The notes under the pieces are model-generated. The model was not told the origin of the DNA and searched no databases. It saw nothing but the letters and a program-made list of their open reading frames with translations. 64,000 nt of DNA, taken from Acidobacteriota bacterium. GTDB taxonomy: Bacteria > Acidobacteriota > Thermoanaerobaculia > UBA5066. The stretch lies in contig RHKY01000010.1 in assembly GCA_008363385.1 (NCBI GenBank), forward strand, positions 88,064 to 152,063, written 5' to 3'. Below, in pieces: positions 50,525 through 59,026 of this stretch; the stretch's first letter is position 1; every line of letters starts with the position of its first letter. The translations under genes were made by a program, and so were the position numbers.

Positions 50525-51745
50525 ATGAGCGACTTCCACCAGTCCGGCCCCATCACGACGCTCAGCCGGCTCGGCCAGAGGCCGCTCGTCGAGCTGGAGG
50601 AGGCGATCGCGCGGAACACGCGCCGGAACAAGGCGGCCCTCCTGATCCCCTGCCTCGTCTCGGAGCTGGAGCGCCCGGCGCTCGTCGGGATCTGCGACGA
50701 GATCGCCAAGGTCCCCTACCTCGACACCGTCCTCGTCTCCCTCGACCGGGCCGACGAGGAGGGCTACCGGCGCGCGCTCGACTACTTCAGGCGGCTGAAC
50801 CGCCGGACGGTGGTCCTCTGGAACGACGGCCCGGGGGTGAAGACGCTCCTGTCGCGCCTGGAGGAGGCGGACCTCGGCCTGGGCGAGCGCGGGAAGGGAC
50901 GGGCGTGCTGGATCGCGTTCGGGTACCTGCTGGCGCAGGGGAACGTCGAGTACATCGCGCTCCACGACGCCGACGTCCTCGACTACGACCGCGCGATGCT
51001 CGCGCGGCTCCTCTACCCGATCGCCGACCCGATCCTCAACTTCGACTTCTGCAAGTCGTACTACGCGCGGTTCACCGACCGGCTGAACGGCCGCGTCGCG
51101 CGGCTGTTCGTCGGCCCGCTCCTGGCGTCGCTCCGGGCCCTCCTCGGCTCGCACCCGTACCTGGAGTTCCTCTCCTCCTTCCGCTACCCGCTCTCCGGCG
51201 AGTTCGCGCTGTCGGAGAACCTGGCCCGGCAGGTGCGCATCCCCTCGGACTGGGGGCTGGAGATCGGGGTCCTCTCGGAGGTCTTCCGGCACCGCTCGCC
51301 GCGGCGCGTCTGCCAGACGGACGTGACCGACCGGTACGACCACAAGCACCAGGCGCTCTCGCCGTCCGACCCGGCCCGCGGCCTGAACCGGATGGCCGGA
51401 GACATCGCCAAGCACCTCCTCCGGACCCTGGCCGCGGCCGACGTCGTCCTCTCCGAGGGGGCCCTGAAGTCGCTCCTGGCCTCGTACCAGCGCCGCGCGG
51501 AGGACGCCGTCAGCAGCTTCTACGCGGTGGCCAAGATGAACGGCCTGACCTTCCCCCGGCACGAGGAGGAGATGGCGGTGGCCACCTTCGCCCGGGCGCT
51601 GAAGGCCGCCATCGAGCAGTTCATCGCCGACCCGCTCGGCGCGCCCCTCATCCCGAACTGGGCGCGCGTCCTGTCGGCCGTCCCCGACGCCGGCGACCTC
51701 CTCCTGCAGGCCGTCGCCGAGGAGGGCGGCCTCCTGAACGGCTGA
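50525..51745 (+). CDS. GpgS-like (GT81) glycosyltransferase
   Basis: A 406-residue GT-A glycosyltransferase resembling glucosyl-3-phosphoglycerate synthase, which joins a nucleotide sugar to 3-phosphoglycerate in glucosyl- or mannosylglycerate synthesis. Landmarks: ALLIPCLVSE strand, GKGRACWIAFGYL, the metal motif LHDADVLDY (~145-153), FDFCKSYYAR, PLSGEFALSENL and WGLEIGVLSEVF followed by YDHKHQ. The C-terminal ~100 residues are helical. Family placement is from memory. A phosphatase of the matching type lies 3 kb away on the other strand, supporting a compatible-solute pathway. Confidence 0.75.
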   Translation: MSDFHQSGPITTLSRLGQRPLVELEEAIARNTRRNKAALLIPCLVSELERPALVGICDEIAKVPYLDTVLVSLDRADEEGYRRALDYFRRLNRRTVVLWNDGPGVKTLLSRLEEADLGLGERGKGRACWIAFGYLLAQGNVEYIALHDADVLDYDRAMLARLLYPIADPILNFDFCKSYYARFTDRLNGRVARLFVGPLLASLRALLGSHPYLEFLSSFRYPLSGEFALSENLARQVRIPSDWGLEIGVLSEVFRHRSPRRVCQTDVTDRYDHKHQALSPSDPARGLNRMAGDIAKHLLRTLAAADVVLSEGALKSLLASYQRRAEDAVSSFYAVAKMNGLTFPRHEEEMAVATFARALKAAIEQFIADPLGAPLIPNWARVLSAVPDAGDLLLQAVAEEGGLLNG

Positions 51746-51761
51746 CCCCCGCGCAGCGGCG

Positions 51762-51793
51762 AGGGAGAACCCGGGCGGACCCGGGTTCTCCCT
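51762..51793. terminator. Bidirectional terminator hairpin
   Basis: AGGGAGAACCCGGG (51762-51775) pairs perfectly over 14 bp with CCCGGGTTCTCCCT (51780-51793) around a CGGA loop, between convergent genes. Confidence 0.7.
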
Positions 51794-51800
51794 GTCCACG

Positions 51801-52499
51801 TCAGACGTGCCGGATCCCGGTGTCCTCCTCCTCCGCCCGCACCTTCCGCTCCAGGTAGCCCTTCGCCAGGTCGCGCGCCCCGAGGCCGAACGCCAGCGCC
51901 AGCGCCAGGACGATGCCGCCCGCCACGATCGAGAAGGCGGCGATCAGGATCCCGCGCCCGACGCCGAGGTGGTCCAGGGCCGCGGCCGCGAAGGACGCCA
52001 CGACGACCGCGTGGACGCCCCGCGCCGCCGGCCGCGCCCAGGGGAGCCCGGCGTTGACGGCCGCGATCAGGACGCTCCTGCGGGCCAGGGCGGCCAGGCC
52101 GAGGCCGATGACGAACAGGAGCGTCGCGGTCAGGAGCGCCGGGACGTAGGCCACGATCTGGCTCAGGGCGTTGCGGAGCGCCCCGGGCTCCAGCGCGTTG
52201 ACGCCGACCGCCAGCGAGACGATCACGGCGGTCCAGAAGGAAGCCACGCCCGCGACGCGCTCCGGCGCGGCTCGGACCCCGGCGGCCTTCAGGAGGCTCC
52301 CCGCCGCCGGAGGCGCCACCCGGCCCCTGCGGCTCAGGAGCTTCAGGAAGGCGAGGAGGACCGCCCGCAGGAGGAGGCCCACGAGGACGCCCACGACGAG
52401 CGACGCCAGGAGGACGAGGAGGGCCGGGATCACCGCGAGGAAGGCGTCGAGGAGGCGCCCGAAGGCGTCGGTGATGCTCCGTTGCAGGTTGCGCCACAT
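51801..52499 (-). CDS. MscS-like / CmpX-type membrane protein
   Basis: A 232-residue protein with five or six transmembrane helices. Helices near 20-50, 85-105 and 115-140 resemble the conserved TM-helix repeats of CmpX-like mechanosensitive channel relatives, and LGVGRGILIAAFSIVAGGIVLALALAFGLGARDLAKGYLERK (split here in description only) forms the pore-like helix and short tail. The MscS beta/C-terminal domain is absent, so channel function is inferred from family and context. It shares a strand with the glycosyltransferase and phosphatase genes, which fits a role in osmotic response. Confidence 0.72.
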   Translation of the reverse strand: MWRNLQRSITDAFGRLLDAFLAVIPALLVLLASLVVGVLVGLLLRAVLLAFLKLLSRRGRVAPPAAGSLLKAAGVRAAPERVAGVASFWTAVIVSLAVGVNALEPGALRNALSQIVAYVPALLTATLLFVIGLGLAALARRSVLIAAVNAGLPWARPAARGVHAVVVASFAAAALDHLGVGRGILIAAFSIVAGGIVLALALAFGLGARDLAKGYLERKVRAEEEDTGIRHV

Positions 52500-52516
52500 G
52501 GCCGTCTCCTTTTCCG

Positions 52517-53791
52517 TCAGCGGCCCTTCCCGGCCCAGAGGGCGCGGAAGAGGTCCTTCTGGTTCTCGAACGTCTCGGCCAGGAGAGAGAGCCGCTGCTC
52601 GGCCTCGTCCGCGGAGGCGTCGCGGGTCTCGGCGACGAAGGTCGCCACCTTTCCGAGGTAGAGGGGGACGAGGGAGCGGATCAGCGTCTCGGCCGGCAGC
52701 GCGCGCCGCTTCCAGCCGGCGGCGGCCTCGTAGACGATCCGGGACCAGGCCTCGTCGGTCAGGCGCGGCTCGGCGGGCCGGGCGGCGTCCGCCACCGCCG
52801 AGAGCGACGCCTCCGAGAGGAACGCCTCCCAGACCGGGGGGAGGTCCGCGGCCCCCTGCCGGAAGACGGCGACGAGCCGGTCGGCGCGCACCGGCACCGG
52901 CTCGAGGCCGACGGCGTACGGGAACCCGAAGAGGGGAACCTCCTCGGAGCCCGTGACGCCCCGCCAGGCCGCCTCGTACCGCTCGGCCAGGTCGAAGAGC
53001 GTCGAGACGACCTGCACCATCATCGGCGTCAGGTCCCCGGCCGGGTCCTTCGGGTCGTGGAGCTTGGCGCCCAGGAACGCCTGCGCCACGCGGCCCCCCT
53101 CCGCCAGCGCCGTGGTCGTCATGAAGACGTCGATCCCGTACCGCGCGACCGAGCCCTCCCAGTCGCGGTGCTCCAGGTACCGCGCCGCCAGCCGGCCCGA
53201 GAAGCCGAAGTCCCCGCCGATCGGCTGGCGGATCCTCCGGCCGTAGAGGGCCCGCGTGAAGGGGTAGACGATGGAGTTCGTGATCGTGCCGTCGTACTTG
53301 TGACGCGCGTACAGCGGCGCGACGAACTCGAAGCCGTGACGGGCGACGGGGGTCAGGAGGAGCTCGACCCACTCCGGCGTGATCGACCGAAGGTCGCTGT
53401 CGACGACGGCGCAGGCCCCCACCTCCAGCTCGGCGGCGATCCGGAAGATCGTCCGGAGCGCGCTCCCCTTCCCCGGGAGGCCGTGATACGGGGTGACGAG
53501 GCGCTGCGCCGGGGCGGGCGCGGCGTCCACGAGGATCTCCGCGAGGCTCCCCACCTCGGTCCGCTCGACGACGTCCCGCGTGGCGTCGTGCGAGCCGCCG
53601 TCGCTGTTGACCAGGACGGCCCGGGCGTCCGGGAAGTGGCGGGCCAGGCCGGCGACGACGGCCCTCACGACGTGGCCGATCGTCCGCTCGTTGTTGAAGG
53701 ACGGGATCCCGACGAGGACGTCGGCCTTGCCGATCCGGCGCAGCTTCTCGCCGACCTCGGCCGGGAGGGGGGGGAGCGCGGCGGGGGTCAC
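52517..53791 (-). CDS. GT-A glycosyltransferase, mannosylglycerate-synthase-like
   Basis: A 424-residue cytosolic transferase. The N-terminus DVLVGIPSFNNERTIGHVV is GT2-like; HGLPGKGSALRTIF, VVDSDLRSITPEWV (metal-binding DSD), RQPIGGDFGFSGR and RYGIDVFMTTTAL follow. The arrangement (GKG, DxD, QPxGG, GID) resembles GT78 mannosylglycerate synthase as well as GpgS. The C-terminal ~130 residues are helical. GTG overlaps the stop of the phosphatase gene (4 bp), a strong sign they act in one pathway. The exact sugar and acceptor are not determinable by eye. Confidence 0.75.
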   Translation of the reverse strand: MTPAALPPLPAEVGEKLRRIGKADVLVGIPSFNNERTIGHVVRAVVAGLARHFPDARAVLVNSDGGSHDATRDVVERTEVGSLAEILVDAAPAPAQRLVTPYHGLPGKGSALRTIFRIAAELEVGACAVVDSDLRSITPEWVELLLTPVARHGFEFVAPLYARHKYDGTITNSIVYPFTRALYGRRIRQPIGGDFGFSGRLAARYLEHRDWEGSVARYGIDVFMTTTALAEGGRVAQAFLGAKLHDPKDPAGDLTPMMVQVVSTLFDLAERYEAAWRGVTGSEEVPLFGFPYAVGLEPVPVRADRLVAVFRQGAADLPPVWEAFLSEASLSAVADAARPAEPRLTDEAWSRIVYEAAAGWKRRALPAETLIRSLVPLYLGKVATFVAETRDASADEAEQRLSLLAETFENQKDLFRALWAGKGR

Positions 53792-54549
53792 GGCCCGTCC
53801 TCCTCGAGGAGCGAATCGACGGCGGACGCCCATCCCGCTCCTCCGGGGGCGGGCGCCACCCGCGCGGCCGGCAGGAGGCCGGCCAGCCGCGACTCTCCCG
53901 AGGCGGGAGGGACGACGACCGCCACGTCGCACAGGGCGAGGAAACCGGCGTCGTTCTCGGCGTCGCCCAGGCCCGCCACCGGGCGCGGCGCCGGCAGCCG
54001 TGTCACGAGCGCGCGGAAGGCGTCGGCCTTGTCGTGCCGCCCGGAGAGGTGCCAGAACCGCCCGCCTCGCGTCAGGGCGAGGCCCGGCAGCTCTCCGACC
54101 GCGGCCCGGAGCGCCTGAGCCGCGCCCTCGGGAGCCAGGAAGGGCAGGTCGTAGCCGCGCTCGAGCGCCGCCGGGAGCGCCTCGCGCGGCAGGCCCGTGG
54201 CCGCGAGCGCCTCGGGTTCGGGGAGGGCGTCGAGCGGGCGGAGCGCCAGACCCGCGCTGGCGCCGAGCCGCTCGAGGCCGGCCCGGAGGAGATCGACCGG
54301 CAGGGCGGCGGGGAGGAGCTCGCGCCTCCCCGCGACGACGATGCCGGCCCCGTTCTCGAAGGAGCCGGCGGCCGCCGAGCACCTCTCTAGGAAGACCCGC
54401 AGCTCCCGTTCGCTCTTGCTCGTGAGGAGGACGAGCGGGACGCGCCGCCGGCGGAGCCGCTCGACGGCCGCGACCGCCGACTCGGAGAGCGTCGCGTCGG
54501 GCTCGAGGAGCGTCCCGTCCAGGTCGGTGAAGACCGTGCCGATCGCCAA
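53788..54549 (-). CDS. HAD phosphatase, mannosyl/glucosyl-3-phosphoglycerate phosphatase-like
   Basis: A 253-residue HAD-IIB phosphatase. Motif I is FTDLDGTLLEPD (nucleophile Asp near residue 8), motif II is in LVLLTSKSERELR, motif III Lys in HDKADAFRALV, and motif IV in GLGDAENDAGFLALCD. LTSKSERE and FENGAGI match mannosyl-3-phosphoglycerate phosphatase (MpgP/GpgP), which releases the glycerate glycoside. Coupled by a 4-bp overlap to the adjacent glycosyltransferase. Confidence 0.83.
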   Translation of the reverse strand: MAIGTVFTDLDGTLLEPDATLSESAVAAVERLRRRRVPLVLLTSKSERELRVFLERCSAAAGSFENGAGIVVAGRRELLPAALPVDLLRAGLERLGASAGLALRPLDALPEPEALAATGLPREALPAALERGYDLPFLAPEGAAQALRAAVGELPGLALTRGGRFWHLSGRHDKADAFRALVTRLPAPRPVAGLGDAENDAGFLALCDVAVVVPPASGESRLAGLLPAARVAPAPGGAGWASAVDSLLEEDGP

Positions 54550-54552
54550 GCC

Positions 54553-54774
54553 TCACCACCCGAGGAGGAGCTTGAGGGCCACGAGGAGGGCGACGGCCAG
54601 CGCGAAGAACAGCCCGGCCTTCTTGAGCGAGCGGGCGTCGTCCGGGGCGACCCCGGAGCCGGGAGCGGGGGCGGGTTCGGGGGAGGGGGCCGGCTCCACG
54701 GGGGGCGCCGGGGTGACGGGGCTCAGGGGGGCGGAGAGGTCAGCTTCGTCCCTCTTCCGCGCGCGCTTCGCCAT
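54553..54774 (-). CDS. Small single-pass membrane protein
   Basis: A 73-residue protein: charged N-terminus (MAKRARKRDEADL), Pro/Ala-rich middle, and one C-terminal transmembrane helix (AGLFFALAVALLVALKLLLG), so it is probably tail-anchored. It ends 3 bp before the phosphatase gene and GGAGCTCC lies near the start. Function unknown; its strand and spacing suggest it belongs to the osmolyte-like operon. Confidence 0.6.
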   Translation of the reverse strand: MAKRARKRDEADLSAPLSPVTPAPPVEPAPSPEPAPAPGSGVAPDDARSLKKAGLFFALAVALLVALKLLLGW

Positions 54775-55147
54775 GGGGAGCTCCTTTCGTCGGCGACGGG
54801 GCGAGGAGGCGCGGCGCGACGCCGCAGGCCAGCACGCGGGAGCGTGGCGGGGGGGACGGCGGGCCCGCGAGCGCGGGCACGACGGAGATGCCGGGCGGCG
54901 GGAGGACCGCGGGCTGGGCGGGAGGCCGCGCGAGGACCAGCCCCGAGGCGGCGGGGGGGACCGGTGGGACGGGGAGGGGCTCGGCGTCGGAGGGGGCGCC
55001 GGGCCGGGCCGACCCGGCCGAGACGACGACGTCTCCGCCCGGCGCGCCGGCGCCGCCCGCCGTCGCGACGAGGATCCCCGTCCCGGCCGTCAGGGAGGCG
55101 ACGGCGAGGAGGGCGAGGAGCCCGCGGCGGAGCCGGTCCGAGACCAC
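54740..55147 (-). CDS. Small exported or membrane-anchored Pro-rich protein
   Basis: A 135-residue candidate with a hydrophobic segment (GLLALLAVASLTAGTGILVA) and a long Pro/Ala/Gly-rich tail; nothing recognisable. The GTG at 55147 is chosen because TATAGT (complement of 55154-55159) ends 6 nt upstream, the leaderless geometry seen elsewhere, although the frame stays open to 55207. Its 3' end overlaps the 73-residue gene by 35 bp, which weakens the call. Confidence 0.4.
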   Translation of the reverse strand: MVSDRLRRGLLALLAVASLTAGTGILVATAGGAGAPGGDVVVSAGSARPGAPSDAEPLPVPPVPPAASGLVLARPPAQPAVLPPPGISVVPALAGPPSPPPRSRVLACGVAPRLLAPSPTKGAPHGEARAEEGRS

Positions 55148-55153
55148 GTCGCG

Positions 55154-55159
55154 ACTATA
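55154..55159 (-). promoter_or_regulatory. Candidate -10 (leaderless arrangement)
   Basis: On the minus strand TATAGT ends 6 nt before the GTG at 55147, with CGCGAC between and no Shine-Dalgarno. It may drive this small gene and the downstream osmolyte-like genes. Confidence 0.45.
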
Positions 55160-55219
55160 CCCCGCGAGCGCCCGGGCGCGACGGCCCTCCTCGCATCGAG
55201 CTTTCACCTCAAATGGCCG

Positions 55220-56131
55220 TCAGTCGACGAACTCCACCCGGTCGTCGAGGAGGTGGACCTGGCAGGCCAGCTCCCGGTAGGTCCACCGCTCGGAGCCCGG
55301 CCCCCGCACGTCGGCGGTCGAGCGGACCTCGTCGGGCGGGCCGAGGAGCCTCTTGACCTGCCCCGCGCTCATCCCGCGCGACAGCTGCGCGCAGGACCCC
55401 CGGCGGCGCGGCCGGGCCGGCGCCTCCTCGCCGGCCCCCTCCACGGCGGCGGCGTCGGGCGGGGCCAGGCCTCCCTCGTCCCGCCCGGCCAGCCGGTCCT
55501 CCATCGCGGCCCGCCGCCTTCGCAGGGCGAGGGTCGCGGCGGGGATCCCGTCGTCGGCCGCCACGCGCGAGAGCTCCGAGCGGGCGCGGAGGGCCTCCTC
55601 GTCCAGCCCGGCGGCCACCGGGTCGTTCGGGTTCCGGGCGGCGGCGCGGATCGTCGATGCGGTCCTCGAGAGGGACGCGGCGTAGTCGGCCAGCTCCTTG
55701 CGGTAGACGAGCGTCTCGTTCACCCGGGCCGCGGCGGCCAGCCCGAGGAGGACGAGGAGCAGGACGACGTAGGCGGGGACGGAGAGGAACGGCCCCGCCC
55801 AGCCGATCTTCCGCTGCCGGAGGATGGCGAGAAGCGGCACGAAGAGGAGCCCCGCCGCGGCGAGCCAGGCGGCGATCGTGGCCAGCGGGACGTGGGCGAC
55901 CCAGCTCGCCGGCTCGGTCACGAGGACGAACGCCCCGGCCAGGAGGAACGCGAACGGCAGGAGCGAGGCGGCCAGGAATGCCTTCTCCGGCGGCCTCAGG
56001 CGGTTCACCGGCGCCGGGACCTGCGAGAGGGCCCCGAGGAGGAGGAAGCCGACCGACTGCACGACGGCGCCCGCCGCGCCGGTCAGCAGCACCAGGAGCT
56101 CGCCCCGCGTCACCGAGACGGGGAGGTCCAC
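55220..56131 (-). CDS. Four-helix membrane protein with BamE/SmpA-like C-terminal domain
   Basis: A 303-residue protein. Four transmembrane helices (~10-35, 50-70, 78-100, 112-135) are followed by a coiled-coil-rich region and a C-terminal ~65-residue segment (SRGMSAGQVKRLLGPPDEVRS ... WTYRELACQVHLLDDRV) that resembles the BamE/SmpA (OmlA) fold. Such domains usually occur in outer-membrane lipoproteins; linkage to a polytopic membrane part is uncommon. Function unknown. It follows the large TPR protein by 4 bp on the same strand. Confidence 0.65.
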   Translation of the reverse strand: MDLPVSVTRGELLVLLTGAAGAVVQSVGFLLLGALSQVPAPVNRLRPPEKAFLAASLLPFAFLLAGAFVLVTEPASWVAHVPLATIAAWLAAAGLLFVPLLAILRQRKIGWAGPFLSVPAYVVLLLVLLGLAAAARVNETLVYRKELADYAASLSRTASTIRAAARNPNDPVAAGLDEEALRARSELSRVAADDGIPAATLALRRRRAAMEDRLAGRDEGGLAPPDAAAVEGAGEEAPARPRRRGSCAQLSRGMSAGQVKRLLGPPDEVRSTADVRGPGSERWTYRELACQVHLLDDRVEFVD

Positions 56132-56135
56132 GTCA

Positions 56136-58913
56136 TCACCACTCGTCCGGCGGCGGCCGGAGGGAGTCGGGGACCTCCGGCGTCTTCCTCGGCTTCGGGG
56201 TCCCCACCGCCCGGATGCCGGCCGTCGCGTCGTCGTACCGGAGGACGTCCATCGTCCAGACCTTCGGCGCCGGTCCGGAGCACCAGTCGAGGAACCGGCG
56301 CTGGAAAGTGCCGCCGAGGTCGCCGAAGACGCGGCCGATCGCCTCCTCCGAGGTCGCCGCGCCGTCGCGGTGCGCGAGGAGGAGCCTCTGCAGCGCGCTC
56401 CGCCCGCCCGTCCTCTCGACGAAGGCCACCCACCAGAACGCCTGCTGGTAGGCCCGCTCCGAGATCGACGGGTCCGGGAGGGCCTCCAGGACGGCGTCCA
56501 GCGAGGAGAGCGACAGGAACCGCCCGCGCGAGACGTCGCCGGGGACCGGGTTGGACCGCAGCCGCACCATCTCGGCGTGCTGCGCGACCCCTTCCTGGAG
56601 CCAGCGGGGGGCGCGGTCCTCGGTCAGCTCGGCGAGCATCGCGTGGGCCAGCTCGTGCGAGACGATCGCCACCACCTCGGGGACGAGCTCGCGGACGCCG
56701 CCCAGCGGGAGCCGGATCTTCCCGTCGTAGATCCCGACCACCCCCGGCACCGTCGCCCACGTCATCGCGAACTCGTCCCAGGGCAGGACCTGGACGGTGG
56801 TCCTGCGGCCGGGGCCGGTGAGGGGGACGAGGGCCAGGAGCCGCCGGCGCTCCGCCTCCAGGAGCTCCCCGATCCGGCGGGCGAAGGCGGCTCCCCGGTC
56901 GGGCGGGTAGACCACGTCGAAGTGGTCCGTCGGGAGGACCTCGTTGGAGCCGGCCAGACGCTTCTCCATCCGCACCTGGCGGAGGCGGTCCTCCACGCCC
57001 GCGTTCGGGACGCGGACGGCCACGCGCTCCAGCAGCCGGATCGCCTCGTCGTACCGCTCCACGGAGACGAGGAGCTCGGCCAGCGAGAAGAGGACGACCG
57101 GCGTCGAGCTGCGCGTCACCGCGGGGCTGTCCGTCAGCTCGGCCAAGAAGGCCCGCGCCTCCTCGACCCGCTGCGTCTTCCGGAGGGCCTCGGCCTTGCG
57201 GAACAGGATCCCGAGCGGGACCGACTCCGAGCGGGGGGGGAAGCCGGCGGTCAGGGCGACGATCTCCTCGAAGCGGCCCGCCTTCACGAGGGCCGAGACG
57301 GCCGCCTCCACCTCGCGCCTGAGGAGCGGCTGCGTCAGCGCGCCCGCGTTCAGGGCGGCCGTCGTCAGCCGCGGGAGGCTCGCGAGCGCCCGGCGCTCCT
57401 CCTCCCGCTCCCCGGCCCCCGCGTCGCTCGGGAGGATCCCCTCCGGGGCCAGGGCGGCGCCCCCGGGGACGGTCATCTCGCTCCGGCCGAGGGAGACTCG
57501 CAGCTCGGAGGCCGTCAACCGGGCCACCGCGCCGGCCGGCAGGGTGAGCGGCGCCGGGTTCCCGGCGACGGTCGCGTAGGCCGGCTCCCCGGGCTGGTCG
57601 AGGAGGAGAGTCGGGTAGATCGCGGGGCGGGAGGCGACGGCCCAGAGCGCGCCGCTCCGGAACAGGGCGCGCCGGGAGAGGGGGGCCAGCCGCCACCCGG
57701 TCCGGAAGAACCGTTCCCCCTCCTCCGGCCGCTTCTCCCGCGCGGCCTGCGCCGCCAGGGCGTACCAGGCCCCGGCCTCTCGAGAGCCGATCCGGGCCAG
57801 GCGGCGGAGGAAGGCCGTGGCGTTCTCCTGGAAGCCCAGGAGGTCGAAGGCCTGCGCGGCCTCCCACCAGAGGGCGTCCTGCCCCGGCCCGAGGTTGATG
57901 GCCCGCTCGTAGGCGACGGCCGCGTCCGACTCGCGCGACGTCAGGGCCAGGAGGCGGGCCCGCAGGACCTCGGCGAGCGGGATCCGGGAGGGGGGCGGGA
58001 AACCGTCCAGGAGGCGACCCGCCCGGGCCAGGTCCATCTCCGAGAGCGCCCTCTGGGCGCTCCAGAGCCGCGCCACCTCGGCGACCGGGCCGCTGCGCGG
58101 CAGGCCGGAGAGGAGCTTCTCGGCCTCGGAGCCCGTCCCGGTCGCCAGAGCCTCCCGGAGCGGGAGGAGGTCGCCCAGCCTGGCCCCGGCGCTCCAGGCC
58201 TCGGCCGGAGGCCGGGGCGCGCGGGGAGGCGGGTGCGAGGCGCGCTCCCAGGCCTTGAAGCCGATCCACGCGGTGACCAGGAGCGCCAGCCCGGACACGC
58301 CGAGGACGGCCCTCCCGACCGGCTCCCGCCTCAGGACCGCCCCGGTCAGGAAGGAGGCCCCCAGGAACGCGAGGACGACGGTCAGCGCCGCGATCCGGCC
58401 CGGACGGGAGGTCTCCTTGGCCCCGTCCCCGCCGGCGGCGCCGGGCCGGGGGAGCTCCGCCGCGGCCGAGAGCCGCGACGGCTCGGAGAGCATGTCCACC
58501 TCACGGAGGCGGAACGCACCGCCGTCGGCCACGACCTGGAAGAGGAGCGTCTCGTCCATCCCGGACGGGAACCCGACCCTCCAGACGACCGTCCGGTCCT
58601 TCAACGACGGGACGACCGTGGCCAGCTCCCAGCGAGACCCCCCGGGCGGCCCGGCCCGGACCGCGAGCTCGCGGGCGGCGTCGGCCGGGTCGAGCTTGGC
58701 GAGGGGGGAGAGCGGGTCGAGGACGTCGATCAGGGCCGCGGGCCCGCGCTCCAGGTACGCCAGGACCCAAGGGACGGTGGCGCGCTCGGCGCCCGAGAGC
58801 TCCCGCGGCGCGGCGTCGGGGGCCGCGGGCTCCGCGGCGGCGGCGGGAGTCGCGACGAGGACCGCACCCAGGAGCGCGGCCGCCGCGAACGACCGGGTGG
58901 CGCTCGGGGGCAC
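56136..58913 (-). CDS. Large TPR protein with peptidase-MA-like metallopeptidase domain
   Basis: A 925-residue exported protein; the signal segment is FAAAALLGAVLVATPAAAAEP and a transmembrane region lies at ~175-225. TPR-like helices occupy ~260-480 (WYALAAQAAREKRPEEGERFF, and repeats near VEEARAFLAEL). A C-terminal gluzincin domain has VSHELAHAMLAEL (~758-770) and WLQEGVAQHAEM (~780-791), giving HExxH...E, as in the protein at 29193-30029. It may process surface proteins; role unknown. The GTG start is preceded by TAGGAT 9 nt upstream; a large gene without Shine-Dalgarno. Confidence 0.75.
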   Translation of the reverse strand: MPPSATRSFAAAALLGAVLVATPAAAAEPAAPDAAPRELSGAERATVPWVLAYLERGPAALIDVLDPLSPLAKLDPADAARELAVRAGPPGGSRWELATVVPSLKDRTVVWRVGFPSGMDETLLFQVVADGGAFRLREVDMLSEPSRLSAAAELPRPGAAGGDGAKETSRPGRIAALTVVLAFLGASFLTGAVLRREPVGRAVLGVSGLALLVTAWIGFKAWERASHPPPRAPRPPAEAWSAGARLGDLLPLREALATGTGSEAEKLLSGLPRSGPVAEVARLWSAQRALSEMDLARAGRLLDGFPPPSRIPLAEVLRARLLALTSRESDAAVAYERAINLGPGQDALWWEAAQAFDLLGFQENATAFLRRLARIGSREAGAWYALAAQAAREKRPEEGERFFRTGWRLAPLSRRALFRSGALWAVASRPAIYPTLLLDQPGEPAYATVAGNPAPLTLPAGAVARLTASELRVSLGRSEMTVPGGAALAPEGILPSDAGAGEREEERRALASLPRLTTAALNAGALTQPLLRREVEAAVSALVKAGRFEEIVALTAGFPPRSESVPLGILFRKAEALRKTQRVEEARAFLAELTDSPAVTRSSTPVVLFSLAELLVSVERYDEAIRLLERVAVRVPNAGVEDRLRQVRMEKRLAGSNEVLPTDHFDVVYPPDRGAAFARRIGELLEAERRRLLALVPLTGPGRRTTVQVLPWDEFAMTWATVPGVVGIYDGKIRLPLGGVRELVPEVVAIVSHELAHAMLAELTEDRAPRWLQEGVAQHAEMVRLRSNPVPGDVSRGRFLSLSSLDAVLEALPDPSISERAYQQAFWWVAFVERTGGRSALQRLLLAHRDGAATSEEAIGRVFGDLGGTFQRRFLDWCSGPAPKVWTMDVLRYDDATAGIRAVGTPKPRKTPEVPDSLRPPPDEW

Positions 58914-59026
58914 GACCGTTCATCCTATCAGTCACGGATCGGACGATCGACCGCGGGTGCGAAACCTTCTCCGGGGTCCGCCGTCTCACCGTCGGCGGGC
59001 CCGGGGGCGGGAGACCGGGAGGAGAC

